Below the pieces are notes generated by a model that searched no databases, had not been told where the DNA came from, and was given only the letters and a program-made list of their open reading frames with translations. 64,000 nt of DNA from 630D-37 sp037478835. Lineage in GTDB: Bacteria; Chloroflexota; Anaerolineae; Anaerolineales; Villigracilaceae. Where the stretch lies: positions 74,267-138,266 of the forward strand of contig JBBFLV010000008.1 in NCBI GenBank assembly GCA_037478835.1, read 5' to 3'. Within the stretch, counting starts at the first letter, position 1; each line of letters starts with the position of its first letter. A program made the translations under genes and the position numbers. Of this stretch, positions 41,301 to 48,621 are shown one piece after another.

Positions 41301-41927
41301 GATACCTGGAACGGGCGCATTCAAAAGTTCACCGCCGATGGCAAATTCCTCACTACCTGGGGCACGTTCGGCATGGGAGCCACCCCGTTGGAGCTCTATG
41401 GACCGCGCGGGCTGGCGGTGGATGCGGCCGGGCGCGTCTTCGTTGCCGATACCGGCAATAAGCGCATCTTGATCTTCGATGGCAACGGGAATTACCTGAG
41501 CCAGTTCGGCAGCTGGGGGGCAGGCCCCGGCCAATTCGATGAGCCGGTGGGGATCGCCATCGATGCCCAAGGTCTGGTCTATGTTAGCGATACCTGGAAC
41601 CAGCGCGTGCAGGTTTTCGCGCCGGCCGAGGATGGTTTGACCTTCTTCCCGCTGCGCGAATGGGATGTTCGGGGCTGGGAAAGCCAATCGCTGGAGAATA
41701 AGCCGTTTATCGCCGTGAATGCCCAAGGTCACGTTTTCGTCTCGGTTCCGGAACTGTTCCGCATTCTGGAATTCGACGCGGAAGGGAACATCCTGCGCGT
41801 TTGGGGCGAATACGGCATTCAGCCGAATCAATTCGCTTTGCCTTCCGGCCTGGCCGTTGATCTGCAGGGCAACCTTTGGGTGGCCGATGCCGGAAATCAT
41901 CGTCTGATGAAATTCCGCTTGCCGTAG
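38370..41927 (+). CDS. Agl23/TIGR03663-type membrane glycosyltransferase fused to an NHL beta-propeller
   Basis: 1185 residues. The N-terminal half has about 12 or more membrane helices with the GT-C type start RVMSHDESLHTYFSWLLYRG (Asp/Glu near residue 40), MMHGPLQFHLIALSYFIFG and YYGRYVRNESYAGFSGV, as in TIGR03663 flippase-associated/glycosyltransferase proteins. Two further helix groups and a soluble region follow. From about residue 905 to the end at least five NHL repeats are seen (PRALAFAPDGTFYVTDTGTHMV, PWGIAVGPDGSVYVSDTWNGRI, PRGLAVDAAGRVFVADTGNKRI, and others), forming a propeller on the outer face. Likely a polyprenyl-linked sugar transferase with a glycan or protein binding module. 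Confidence 0.85.
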   Translation: MHPLDKPIHPSLPWLNRERFLFALILLIAAVTRFYDLETRVMSHDESLHTYFSWLLYRGQGYQHNPMMHGPLQFHLIALSYFIFGVSDATARIPAVLFNLATIGLVWSWRRYLGRIGALLAGLMFVISPYFLYYGRYVRNESYAGFSGVLMLYLILRYLEKGKREYLYWLSAALLIHFAAKETAFIYAAQALILLAIAFIARITAVRWLAERHFTGFVIALSLALLLLGIGISAFFSGRGGTLSATETMMPANPLATPEFAQRLSIPPLVALPLLAGLIALIVAIYFLVRGYTWQALRRERTFSLALLIGTLVLPMLVPFIIKPLEPLGLKMPVDAGSVQAMSWPQIVTLLGLVLIAYAVSLLLGWLWDWETWWRAAAIFWLPFIVLFTTIFTNPDGFFTGVLGSLGYWLEQQGVQRGSQPWYYYILVQIPIYEFLPFLGMILSVFLGGALLRRIQKSSQVIAAEQEVEPALLSAEQDTVAVLNAPNRPPEEAQEEIVAPQSFFPTVFYWLLGWSVLSIISFSIAGERMPWLTYHLTWPMILLSGWGLGYLLETTDWTRLGRARPWLLLSLSFVFVTSASMALARAMGPNPPFQGKELAQLQATNAFLLPLLVAIGSGIAIWRVAQSWRFEQVWRLAVFSFYALLAVLTARAAFRAAYINYDNATEFLVYAHSATGVKEVMRQIEEISRRTTGGLNIALAYDASAPDTGVSWPFVWYLRDYTNQQSFDVPTRALRDRVAVIVDQKNFDKIEAALGDNYYRFDYIRMWWPMQDYFGLIGRRDPSIPFDENYACRGFLSPLRWLKRYDFARLCNAILDPNIRAGIFQIWLNRDYRLYAQATGHSDLTLTTWEPSDRMRLYLRKDVVAQIWNYGVPSTAATSAGDPYEKAFVSLSAEAILSAALNPNLNLVAPRALAFAPDGTFYVTDTGTHMVYHLDQNGAILHQWGGYSAAVAGTPAPGLFNEPWGIAVGPDGSVYVSDTWNGRIQKFTADGKFLTTWGTFGMGATPLELYGPRGLAVDAAGRVFVADTGNKRILIFDGNGNYLSQFGSWGAGPGQFDEPVGIAIDAQGLVYVSDTWNQRVQVFAPAEDGLTFFPLREWDVRGWESQSLENKPFIAVNAQGHVFVSVPELFRILEFDAEGNILRVWGEYGIQPNQFALPSGLAVDLQGNLWVADAGNHRLMKFRLP

Positions 41928-41963
41928 GAGAAAACACTTCAAATCCTTCTTTTCGAGGTGTGT

Positions 41964-43103
41964 ATGAAACTTCATGAGTATCAATCCAAACAGATTTTTG
42001 CCCGTTACGGCATTCCCATTCCGCGGGGTCGGGTGACCGAGACGGCCGCGGGAGCACGCCAGATTGCCGAAGAGCTGGGGGGACGCGTCGTGATCAAGGC
42101 ACAGGTGCTGGTGGGAGGGCGCGGCAAGGCCGGCGGTGTGCGCTTGGCCAAAGACCCGCAGGAAGCCGAGCAGATCGCTACCCAAATTCTGGGCATGGAA
42201 ATTAAAGGTTTGCCGGTGCGCAAGGTGTTGGTGGACGAGGCGGCGAGCATCGAGCAGGAAATTTACCTGGGGATCACCAACGATCGCGCCGCACGCAAAC
42301 CGGTGATCATGGCCTCGGCAGCCGGTGGCGTTGAGATCGAAGAAGTGGCCCGCCAGACGCCGGAAAAGATCATCAAGGTGCATGTGGACCCGTTGTTGGG
42401 ATTGCGCGAATACCAGGCGCGCGATATCGCCGTTTTCCTTGACCTGCCACGAGAGCACTGGAAGGCATTCATTGCGATTACCACTGCCCTCTGGCGCGCC
42501 TATGTAGAAAATGACGCTACACTGGCAGAGATCAATCCTCTGGTGATCACCCGCGACAATCGTCTCCTGGCTTTGGATGGCAAGATGTTGATCGATGACA
42601 ATGCCTTGTTCCGCCATCCCGATCTGGTGGAGATGCGCGATGTAGACGAGGAGGCGCCGGCGGAAGTGGAAGCGCGCAAATATGGCCTTTCATATATCAA
42701 ATTGGACGGTTCGATCGGCTGCATGGTGAACGGTGCCGGCCTGGCCATGGCGACGATGGACATCATCAAGTATTTCGGCGGTGAGCCGGCCAACTTCCTG
42801 GACGTGGGAGGCGGAGCCAGCGCAGAAAAGGTCGCGGCCGCACTGCGAATCATCCTGAGCGATCCGAACGTTAAGGCCGTGCTTTTGAACATCTTTGGCG
42901 GGATCACGCGCGGTGACGTGGTCGCCCGTGGCATCCTGACGGCGCTCGAAGAGGTCAAGCCGCGTGTGCCGATGGTGATCCGTCTGGTGGGCACGAATGC
43001 CGAAGAAGGCCGCCAATTGCTGGCCGAAGCAAACATGATCACCGCTGAAACCCTGGCCGAGGCCGCCCAGAAGGCCGTGGCCGCGGCCAAATCTCAGGCA
43101 TAA
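41964..43103 (+). CDS. sucC: Succinyl-CoA synthetase (ADP/GDP-forming) beta subunit
   Basis: 379 residues from ATG 41964 (GTG 41958 in frame would add two). MKLHEYQSKQIFARYGIPIPRGRV is the ATP-grasp N-terminus, VVIKAQVLVGGRGKAGGVRLA the nucleotide site and VNGAGLAMATMDIIKYFGGEPANFLDVGGGA with VLLNIFGGITRGD the subunit interface and CoA region. It works in the TCA cycle, making succinyl-CoA or ATP. 12 bp before sucD with GGGAGG in between. Confidence 0.96.
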   Translation: MKLHEYQSKQIFARYGIPIPRGRVTETAAGARQIAEELGGRVVIKAQVLVGGRGKAGGVRLAKDPQEAEQIATQILGMEIKGLPVRKVLVDEAASIEQEIYLGITNDRAARKPVIMASAAGGVEIEEVARQTPEKIIKVHVDPLLGLREYQARDIAVFLDLPREHWKAFIAITTALWRAYVENDATLAEINPLVITRDNRLLALDGKMLIDDNALFRHPDLVEMRDVDEEAPAEVEARKYGLSYIKLDGSIGCMVNGAGLAMATMDIIKYFGGEPANFLDVGGGASAEKVAAALRIILSDPNVKAVLLNIFGGITRGDVVARGILTALEEVKPRVPMVIRLVGTNAEEGRQLLAEANMITAETLAEAAQKAVAAAKSQA

Positions 43104-43115
43104 GGGAGGATTCTC

Positions 43116-43985
43116 ATGAGCATTCTCGTTGACAAGAACACCCGCTTGCTGGTGCAGGGCATCACCGGCAATGAAGGTCTGTTTCACACGACTCAGATGG
43201 TCGCCTACGGTACGCAGGTGGTGGCCGGTGTGACGCCGGGCAAAGGCGGCGAATGGGTGCTGGATGGCAAGATTCCGGTCTTCGATTCGGTCAAAATGGC
43301 CGTGGAAGCTACCGGTGCGAACACCAGCATCATCTTCGTGCCGGCGCGCTTCGCTCCGGATGCGATCTTTGAAGCGGCCGATGCCGGCATTCCGCTGATC
43401 GTCTGCATCACGGAGGGCATCCCGGTGCAGGATATGATGCGCGTGCGCAATTACCTGGATCAGAAGAAGGTGCGGCTGATCGGGCCGAACTGTCCCGGCC
43501 TGCTCACGCCCGGCGAGGCCAAAGTGGGGATCATTCCGGGGAACATTGCCATCCCCGGCAATGTGGGCATCGTCTCCCGCTCCGGCACGCTGACCTACGA
43601 AGTGCTCTATGCCCTCAAGCTACGCGGCATCGGCGCCTCGACCTGTGTCGGGATCGGTGGTGACCCGATCAACGGTACCAGCTTCATTGACGTGCTGGAA
43701 ATGTTCGAGCGCGATCCGCAGACGGAGAAGGTGGTGCTGATCGGTGAAATCGGCGGAACGGATGAGGAAAAAGCGGCCGAATTCATCGCCGCACGCATGA
43801 CCAAACCGGTTGTTTCGTTCATCGCCGGTCAGACTGCGCCGCCCGGCAAACGCATGGGGCATGCCGGCGCGATCATCGAAGGCGGTTCCGGCACGGCGGC
43901 GGATAAAATCCGGGCGCTGGAAGCGGTGGGGGTGCGCGTGGCGCATCACCCAGAAGAGATCGCCGATCTCATCGCGGCGCTTTGA
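43116..43985 (+). CDS. sucD: Succinyl-CoA synthetase alpha subunit
   Basis: 289 residues. MSILVDKNTRLLVQGITGNEGLFHTTQMVAYGTQVVAGVTPGKGG is the CoA-binding Rossmann start. IGPNCPGLLTPGEAKVGIIPG is family-typical, and GKRMGHAGAIIEGGSGTA contains the His (about 248) that is phosphorylated during catalysis. Followed by a strong terminator, so sucCD forms a two-gene unit. Confidence 0.97.
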   Translation: MSILVDKNTRLLVQGITGNEGLFHTTQMVAYGTQVVAGVTPGKGGEWVLDGKIPVFDSVKMAVEATGANTSIIFVPARFAPDAIFEAADAGIPLIVCITEGIPVQDMMRVRNYLDQKKVRLIGPNCPGLLTPGEAKVGIIPGNIAIPGNVGIVSRSGTLTYEVLYALKLRGIGASTCVGIGGDPINGTSFIDVLEMFERDPQTEKVVLIGEIGGTDEEKAAEFIAARMTKPVVSFIAGQTAPPGKRMGHAGAIIEGGSGTAADKIRALEAVGVRVAHHPEEIADLIAAL

Positions 43986-44009
43986 TCGGTTCGGCGAGGA
44001 AACAGCAAA

Positions 44010-44044
44010 CAGGGTAGCCAGCATGGCTACCCTGCCTTTTTTTA
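44010..44044 (+). terminator. Intrinsic terminator of sucCD
   Basis: Arms CAGGGTAGCCA (44010-44020) and TGGCTACCCTG (44024-44034), loop GCA, then CCTTTTTTT. Confidence 0.95.
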
Positions 44045-44045
44045 A

Positions 44046-44087
44046 GGGCAAATGCAAGCATTTGCCCTACTACAAGCATTTGCCCTA
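44046..44087. repeat. Palindrome and exact 15-nt direct repeat at a gene end
   Basis: GGGCAAATGC-AA-GCATTTGCCC (44046-44067) is a perfect 10-bp palindrome, and CAAGCATTTGCCCTA occurs exactly at 44055-44069 and 44073-44087. The second copy contains the stop codon of the minus-strand binding-protein gene (CTA, 44085-44087). Confidence 0.8.
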
Positions 44088-45137
44088 TTTGGCCTGCTCC
44101 CAGATGGCGGTGGTGAAAGCGGCGTTCACATCCAGATCGGCCGGTAGGGCCTGATACTGGATGAGCATGTTTGCCAATTTTTGCCACTGCTCTGCCGATT
44201 GCCAGCCGAAACCGTGCTCACTCTGGGCGTCGTTGAGCTCGGTTTCGAGCATGTAGCGCATATGTTCGGGATCGGTTTCCGGGCCGGCATATTTCATGAC
44301 GATTTGCACGGCCTCTTCGGGGTTTTCCTGCGCCCAACGGATGCCTTTTAGGGCGGCGCGCAGGAAGCGAACGAGTTCACCGGCGTGATCGCGCAGGTAC
44401 GCTTCGCTGGTGACGTAGGTCAACCCCAGGGTCGGTACGCCGTAATCGGCCGCGTCCCAGAGCACGATCTCGTATCCCCATTTGCGCAACAGATAGGGTT
44501 CGTTGGACTTGAAGAGGGGGTAGACATCTACTTTCCCTTCGGTCAATACGCGTGGATCGAAGCCGACGTTGACCAGGTTCACTTTGCCCACGTCTGCGCC
44601 GGCAGCCGCCAGCAGGGCATACAGATCGGGGGGCGGTGTGCCTTTATACCCTACCGTTTTTCCCTCCCAGTCTTTGGGGGTTTGGAGTCCGGACTGTTTG
44701 AGCGCGGCAAACGCCTGTTGACCGCGCTGCCCGATCAGGGCAATGGAAACCACCGGCAAGCCGGGATCGGCACGGCGCTGCAGGACGGTGGCCGCGTCCA
44801 TCGTCGTGACCTGAACGTTACCGGCCACGAGCAGTTGGACATGCTCCCCTCGGCCGGCAGAGTGTTCGATGGCGACATCCAGACCCTCTTCGGTGAAGAA
44901 TCCTTTTTCTTTGGCCACGTAGACACCGACAAACGGCAGGTTGGCCTGGGGTTTATAGCCGGCCATGAAGGTCATCTGGATGGGTGTGGTGGCCACTTCG
45001 GTGGCCGTTGGCTCCGGGATGCTCGTCGGAGGGGCAGCAACGGCTTCCGACGTGGGGGCGGTGGCGGGCGAGCGACCGCCGGTGCATGAGGCAAGGAGAA
45101 GGGTTGAAAGTAGCAGTGCGAAAAGTAATTTTCTCAT
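44085..45137 (-). CDS. NMT1/THI5-like ABC substrate-binding lipoprotein
   Basis: 350 residues from ATG 45137; a longer in-frame opening upstream only translates the permease gene out of frame. Lipobox LASC (Cys18), Ala/Pro/Thr linker, then QMTFMAGYKPQANLPFVGVYVAKEKGFFTEEGLDVAIEHSAG, the start of the NMT1/SsuA-like domain. DAATVLQRRADPGLPVV and GLTYVTSEAYLRDHAGELVRFLRAAL are typical. Candidate ligands are thiamine pyrimidine precursors, or a sulfonate or nitrate-like compound. It partners the permease 29 bp upstream on the same strand. No riboswitch was recognised. Confidence 0.85.
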   Translation of the reverse strand: MRKLLFALLLSTLLLASCTGGRSPATAPTSEAVAAPPTSIPEPTATEVATTPIQMTFMAGYKPQANLPFVGVYVAKEKGFFTEEGLDVAIEHSAGRGEHVQLLVAGNVQVTTMDAATVLQRRADPGLPVVSIALIGQRGQQAFAALKQSGLQTPKDWEGKTVGYKGTPPPDLYALLAAAGADVGKVNLVNVGFDPRVLTEGKVDVYPLFKSNEPYLLRKWGYEIVLWDAADYGVPTLGLTYVTSEAYLRDHAGELVRFLRAALKGIRWAQENPEEAVQIVMKYAGPETDPEHMRYMLETELNDAQSEHGFGWQSAEQWQKLANMLIQYQALPADLDVNAAFTTAIWEQAK

Positions 45138-45166
45138 CGGGGCTCCTTGAGATGGGAAGTTTGGCA

Positions 45167-45928
45167 TCAGCGCCAGCGAATGACGCGCTGTTCGACGAAT
45201 CCGATCAGCAGATAAGAGGCCATGCCACAGATCGAAAGGATGAAGATGGCCGCGAACATGGGAGGCAGGTTCAGGTTGGCATAGGCCAACCACATGATCC
45301 GTCCTAAGCCACCGGATGCGCCGGCCCATTCGGCGATCACCGCGCCGACGATCGAGAGAGGAGCTACCACGCGCAGGGCGGCGAATAGGTAGGGGAGGGA
45401 TAGGTAGAAGTTGAGGTGGCGCAAAACCTGCCAGCGGCTTGCCCGGTAGACGCGCATCAGGTCGAGCATTTCGCGTTCGGCGCTTCCCAGGCCGACCAGG
45501 ACGTTGACCAGGGTGGGGAAGAAGGTCAAGAGGGCAGTGATGATGATCTTGGGCAAGATGCCGAAGCCGAACCAGATGGTCAAAAGAGGGGCAATCGCCG
45601 CCAGGGGGGTGGATTTGATCAGGATGGCCAGGCTCATCACGCCGCGTTCCAGGCGCGGGACGAGGTTGAGCAGGATGGCCAGAGACATTCCAAAAGCCGC
45701 TCCTAGCGTGAGCCCGCCGAACGCCTCCAGCAGGGTGATCCCCAAGGCGTCGAGGTAGTAGCGCGGCTGGTTTAGCAGCGTCCAAAGCACGCGGCTAGGG
45801 GCCGGTAGGATGTAGCTCGGGGTCCGGGTGAGGCGCACGCCGGCCTCCCACAGCAGCAATGCCGAAACGAGGAGCGCCGCGGCGATCAGGTTGGCGGCGC
45901 GGCCCTTTTGGTGGGTTTCTTCGATCAT
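45167..45928 (-). CDS. ABC transporter permease (SsuC/TauC/ThiX type)
   Basis: 253 residues with about six membrane helices. SLAILIKSTPLAAIAPLLTIWFGFGILPKI and EREMLDLMRVYRASRWQVLRHLNFYLSLPYLFAALRV (EAA loop) define the family. VVAPLSIVGAVIAEWAGASGGLG is the conserved C-terminal block. It overlaps the regulator gene by 4 bp and is followed by the binding protein. No ATPase gene is adjacent, so one from elsewhere is needed or shared. Confidence 0.9.
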   Translation of the reverse strand: MIEETHQKGRAANLIAAALLVSALLLWEAGVRLTRTPSYILPAPSRVLWTLLNQPRYYLDALGITLLEAFGGLTLGAAFGMSLAILLNLVPRLERGVMSLAILIKSTPLAAIAPLLTIWFGFGILPKIIITALLTFFPTLVNVLVGLGSAEREMLDLMRVYRASRWQVLRHLNFYLSLPYLFAALRVVAPLSIVGAVIAEWAGASGGLGRIMWLAYANLNLPPMFAAIFILSICGMASYLLIGFVEQRVIRWR

Positions 45929-47019
45929 AGCCCTTGCCAGCCTTGTATGGTTTGCGGCACGATGCGGAAAGGACGTGCTTCTTTGCCGGGCAAAAGTCCG
46001 CCTGGGCCTACGTAGCGTCGGCGTAACCGTTCCAGTAACCCGTTCAATCCGCCGTGGATCTCTTCGGGCGAGACGCTTTGCGCATAGCCACGAACGAGAA
46101 CGCGCCGTAGGGGGGGCCAGGGTTCGTCAATGCTCAGGGAGAGGCGCGGATTTTGGAGAAGATACTCGGCCCATAGAGAGCCTTGCCAGGCAACGACGTA
46201 GAAGTGCTGCCCATCCCATTCGTGCCAGACCGGTACGACGTGAGGGGTGCCATCCGGACGTAAGCAGGCCAAGCGGGCTACCCAGGGAGCCTGGAGGAAG
46301 TCACCGATTTCCTCCGACGTGAGGGGACGCTCCTTGAGCGGGGTGGGAGGCCTGACCTGCCACGGAGTGTAGGAGGTGGCTCCCAGACGATAGGAGAGAC
46401 GTGCTGCAGCTTCGCGCAGGCGCGGTAGGATTTGGGAGAGTTCCGCTTCGTTCCAACGAAAGGCCGGGGCACTGAAGATCAGGGCGGCGTAGGGGGTTTT
46501 TCCATCCGGACAGATGGGGAACGCAATCTCCAGCAGGCCTTCTGTTTGATGGACGGTATATCCTTTTTCCTGTGTGACTTCCGAAGGGGTGAGGGAGAGG
46601 GCCTGGGCGGCGGCACTTTCCGGTGGGAAGCGAAAGTGGGGCGGAAAAACGCTGTGGAGACGAGTTTGGGGTTCAACTTGAGCGACGAGCACGGCGCCTT
46701 GTTCTAGAGGTAGTGCCAGAGCCAGCGTTTCCTCAATCCCCAGCGAGGCCGCTTCCTGATAGAACGCGGCTTGCAGATCGGAGCCCAGGTGGCTGCGTCC
46801 GCGCCAGGCCAATAGGCGGGGCCCGGCCAGATAGCGACCGCGTTCCGGTTGGGTGACATAGCCTCGGTTCTTCAGGGCGCGCAGGAGGGCAAAAAGCGTG
46901 CTACGTGAGATGCCCGTTTCAAGCATCTCATTCAGGGTGACTCCATGCGGTTGCTCGAGCAATTTTTCCAGGAGCACCAGCAGGCGTTCGACGGCGGGGA
47001 GGTCAACAGGGGAGGGCAT
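45925..47019 (-). CDS. IclR-type regulator fused to a PNPOx-like flavin-binding barrel
   Basis: 364 residues. An N-terminal winged HTH (about 1-65: VERLLVLLEKLLEQPHGVTLNEML...SRSTLFALLRALKNRGYVTQ) is followed by a region like the IclR effector domain (about 75-215). Residues about 230-360 are a pyridoxamine-5'-phosphate oxidase-like split barrel: EIGDFLQAPWVARLACLRPDGTPHVVPVWHEWDGQHFYVVAW and SIDEPWPPLRRVLVRGYAQ. It may sense a flavin or B6-type ligand and control the adjoining transporter. First gene of the three-gene minus-strand unit, with a clear promoter. Confidence 0.8.
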   Translation of the reverse strand: MPSPVDLPAVERLLVLLEKLLEQPHGVTLNEMLETGISRSTLFALLRALKNRGYVTQPERGRYLAGPRLLAWRGRSHLGSDLQAAFYQEAASLGIEETLALALPLEQGAVLVAQVEPQTRLHSVFPPHFRFPPESAAAQALSLTPSEVTQEKGYTVHQTEGLLEIAFPICPDGKTPYAALIFSAPAFRWNEAELSQILPRLREAAARLSYRLGATSYTPWQVRPPTPLKERPLTSEEIGDFLQAPWVARLACLRPDGTPHVVPVWHEWDGQHFYVVAWQGSLWAEYLLQNPRLSLSIDEPWPPLRRVLVRGYAQSVSPEEIHGGLNGLLERLRRRYVGPGGLLPGKEARPFRIVPQTIQGWQGL

Positions 47020-47057
47020 AGAAGTCCATTATTCTGCACTTAAGTTTAGTATTTTGG

Positions 47058-47087
47058 ATTTTATTCTGGGTGGGGTGGATGTGTCAA
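47058..47087 (-). promoter_or_regulatory. Promoter of the IclR-PNPOx/ABC unit
   Basis: On the minus strand TTGACA (47087-47082), 18-bp spacer, TAAAAT (47063-47058). The predicted start is about 32 nt before the ATG at 47019. Confidence 0.75.
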
Positions 47088-47159
47088 GAGGGGAGAGCGT
47101 GATCTTTTTCAATTCACGGCTGGTGGAGGTGATAGAGGAAAGGGGCAAAGACGAACGAT

Positions 47160-47187
47160 TGTCACATCCAAATTGTGAAAAGTGACA
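47160..47187. promoter_or_regulatory. Candidate operator between regulator and nuo
   Basis: Inverted repeat TGTCAC (47160-47165) and GTGACA (47182-47187) with TTGTGA between. It lies in the divergent spacer, upstream of the nuo -10 and behind the regulator promoter. The binding protein cannot be identified; resemblance to Rex or CRP/FNR sites is only partial. Confidence 0.4.
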
Positions 47188-47215
47188 CGTTTTCAAGCGA
47201 AAAATTCCCAGGCTG

Positions 47216-47224
47216 TGTTATACT
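47216..47224 (+). promoter_or_regulatory. Extended -10 promoter of nuo
   Basis: TGTTATACT at 47216-47224 is an extended -10 element. The predicted start is near 47231 and leaves a 28-nt leader with GGAGG before nuoA. Confidence 0.6.
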
Positions 47225-47258
47225 TTAGCGGTGCTTATCTCCCTGCGGAGGAATCCCG

Positions 47259-47615
47259 ATGCTCCTTGAGTACCTCGCCATTGCCATTCTCGTCGTTCTG
47301 GCTACCGTGATTGCCCTGCTGGCCGTTGTGATGGGGGAGCTCTTTGGGCCGAAGCGCAAAACGGCGGTGAAAGCCGAACCTTACGAATCCGGTATGCGCC
47401 CGATCGGGCCCGGCACGCGCCGTATGCCGGTGCGCTTTTACCTAATCGCCATGCTCTTTATTCTGTTCGATATTGAAGTGGTCTTTCTATTACCCTGGGC
47501 GGTCGTTTTCCGCCAACTAGGGGTGTTCGGATTGGTGGAGATGCTGATCTTCATTGCCATCTTATTGGTAGGCTACTTTTATGCTTGGAAGAAAGGAGCG
47601 CTAGAATGGGAGTAG
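47259..47615 (+). CDS. nuoA: NADH-quinone oxidoreductase subunit A
   Basis: 118 residues with three membrane helices. KAEPYESGMRPIGPGTRRMPVRFYLIAMLFILFDIEVVFLLPWAVV is the NuoA signature, with the loop that lines the quinone channel and the conserved Asp/Glu of helix 2. First gene of the 14-gene complex I locus; its 3' end overlaps nuoB by 10 bp. Confidence 0.96.
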   Translation: MLLEYLAIAILVVLATVIALLAVVMGELFGPKRKTAVKAEPYESGMRPIGPGTRRMPVRFYLIAMLFILFDIEVVFLLPWAVVFRQLGVFGLVEMLIFIAILLVGYFYAWKKGALEWE

Positions 47616-48088
47616 AACAGAAGCTTGGCAATATGGGCGTGATCACCACGACCCTGGAGCAGGCGGTGAACTGGGCGCGCACGAATGCCATGTGGCCGAT
47701 GCTCTTTGGTCTTGCCTGCTGTGCGATCGAGATGATGGCCGCGCAGGCCTCGAGCTACGATATGAGCCGTTTCGGTATGGAGCTGATGCGCCCTTCGCCG
47801 CGACAATCGGACCTGATGATCGTGGCCGGGCGCGTTTCGCGCAAGATGGCGCCGGTGCTGCGCCGCCTCTATGATCAGATGCCTGAACCCAAATGGGTGA
47901 TCGCCATGGGCGATTGCGCTTCCTGTGGTGGTGTTTTCAATAACTACGCGATTGTGCAGGGAGTGGATGAGGTCGTGCCGGTGGATGTGTATGTAGCCGG
48001 CTGCCCGCCGCGCCCGGAAGCGCTCATCCACGGCATCATTACGCTGCATGAGAAGGTGCGCGGCGAAAAATTCATTTCCGGCCGTTGA
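47606..48088 (+). CDS. nuoB: NADH-quinone oxidoreductase subunit B
   Basis: 160 residues from ATG 47606, which follows GAAAGGAGC. It holds the terminal [4Fe-4S] cluster N2 that reduces quinone: the tandem Cys in LACCAIEM, Cys in GDCASCGG and in GCPPRPE. ATG overlaps the nuoA end. Frame upstream is only open within nuoA. Confidence 0.96.
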   Translation: MGVEQKLGNMGVITTTLEQAVNWARTNAMWPMLFGLACCAIEMMAAQASSYDMSRFGMELMRPSPRQSDLMIVAGRVSRKMAPVLRRLYDQMPEPKWVIAMGDCASCGGVFNNYAIVQGVDEVVPVDVYVAGCPPRPEALIHGIITLHEKVRGEKFISGR

Positions 48089-48096
48089 GGAACCCT

Positions 48097-48609
48097 ATGG
48101 AAACGGTACTTCAATCCGTCGTTCAAGCTTTGCAGGCTCGTTTCCCGGTACAGGTCGAAGAATTTCGTGGCGAAGTGCATGTGCTGGTGAGCCCCGACCA
48201 CCTGGTGGCGCTGCTGAACTACCTGAAGACCGAAGAGTCCTTCGAGATGCTCTCCACGCTCACGGCGGTGGACTATTGGCCACAACAGCAGCCGCGTTTC
48301 CACGTCATCTACCAGCTCACTTCGCTGAAACGTAACCTTTCGCTGCAGGTGCGTGTGCCGGTGGGGGCGATCGAGCCGACCCTGCCCACGGTGACCGGCA
48401 TTTATGCCAATGCCAATTGGCGCGAGCGCGAGGTCTGGGATATGTTCGGCATTCGCTTTGAGGGCCATCCCGATCTGCGGCGCATTCTCATGCCGGCCGA
48501 TTGGCAGGGGCATCCTTTGCGCAAGGATTACCCGTTGGGCTATGAAGAGCCGCAGTTCACGTTTAACTTTGACGAGATCAACCGGCGCAAGCCGTATGCC
48601 AAAGAGTGA
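48097..48609 (+). CDS. nuoC: NADH-quinone oxidoreductase subunit C
   Basis: 170 residues from ATG 48097 (an in-frame TTG at 48085 is less likely, lying over the nuoB stop). The 30-kDa subunit signature is WREREVWDMFGIRFEGHPDLRRILMPADWQGHPLRKDYPL. It bridges the NuoD-NuoB region and the NADH module. Not fused to nuoD here, unlike in Escherichia coli. Confidence 0.95.
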   Translation: METVLQSVVQALQARFPVQVEEFRGEVHVLVSPDHLVALLNYLKTEESFEMLSTLTAVDYWPQQQPRFHVIYQLTSLKRNLSLQVRVPVGAIEPTLPTVTGIYANANWREREVWDMFGIRFEGHPDLRRILMPADWQGHPLRKDYPLGYEEPQFTFNFDEINRRKPYAKE

Positions 48610-48621
48610 TACGGAGTCACT

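Noticed and set aside
40812..42617. 601-codon open frame antisense to the NHL region and sucC
   Set aside because: No recognisable domain; the plus strand is fully accounted for.
45138..45785. N-terminal extension joining the binding-protein frame upstream
   Set aside because: It is an out-of-frame reading of the permease; the lipoprotein signal peptide starts at 45137.
45925..47258. TPP riboswitch for the NMT1/THI5-like transporter
   Set aside because: The conserved thi-box bases are not visible in the 240-bp spacer or leader.
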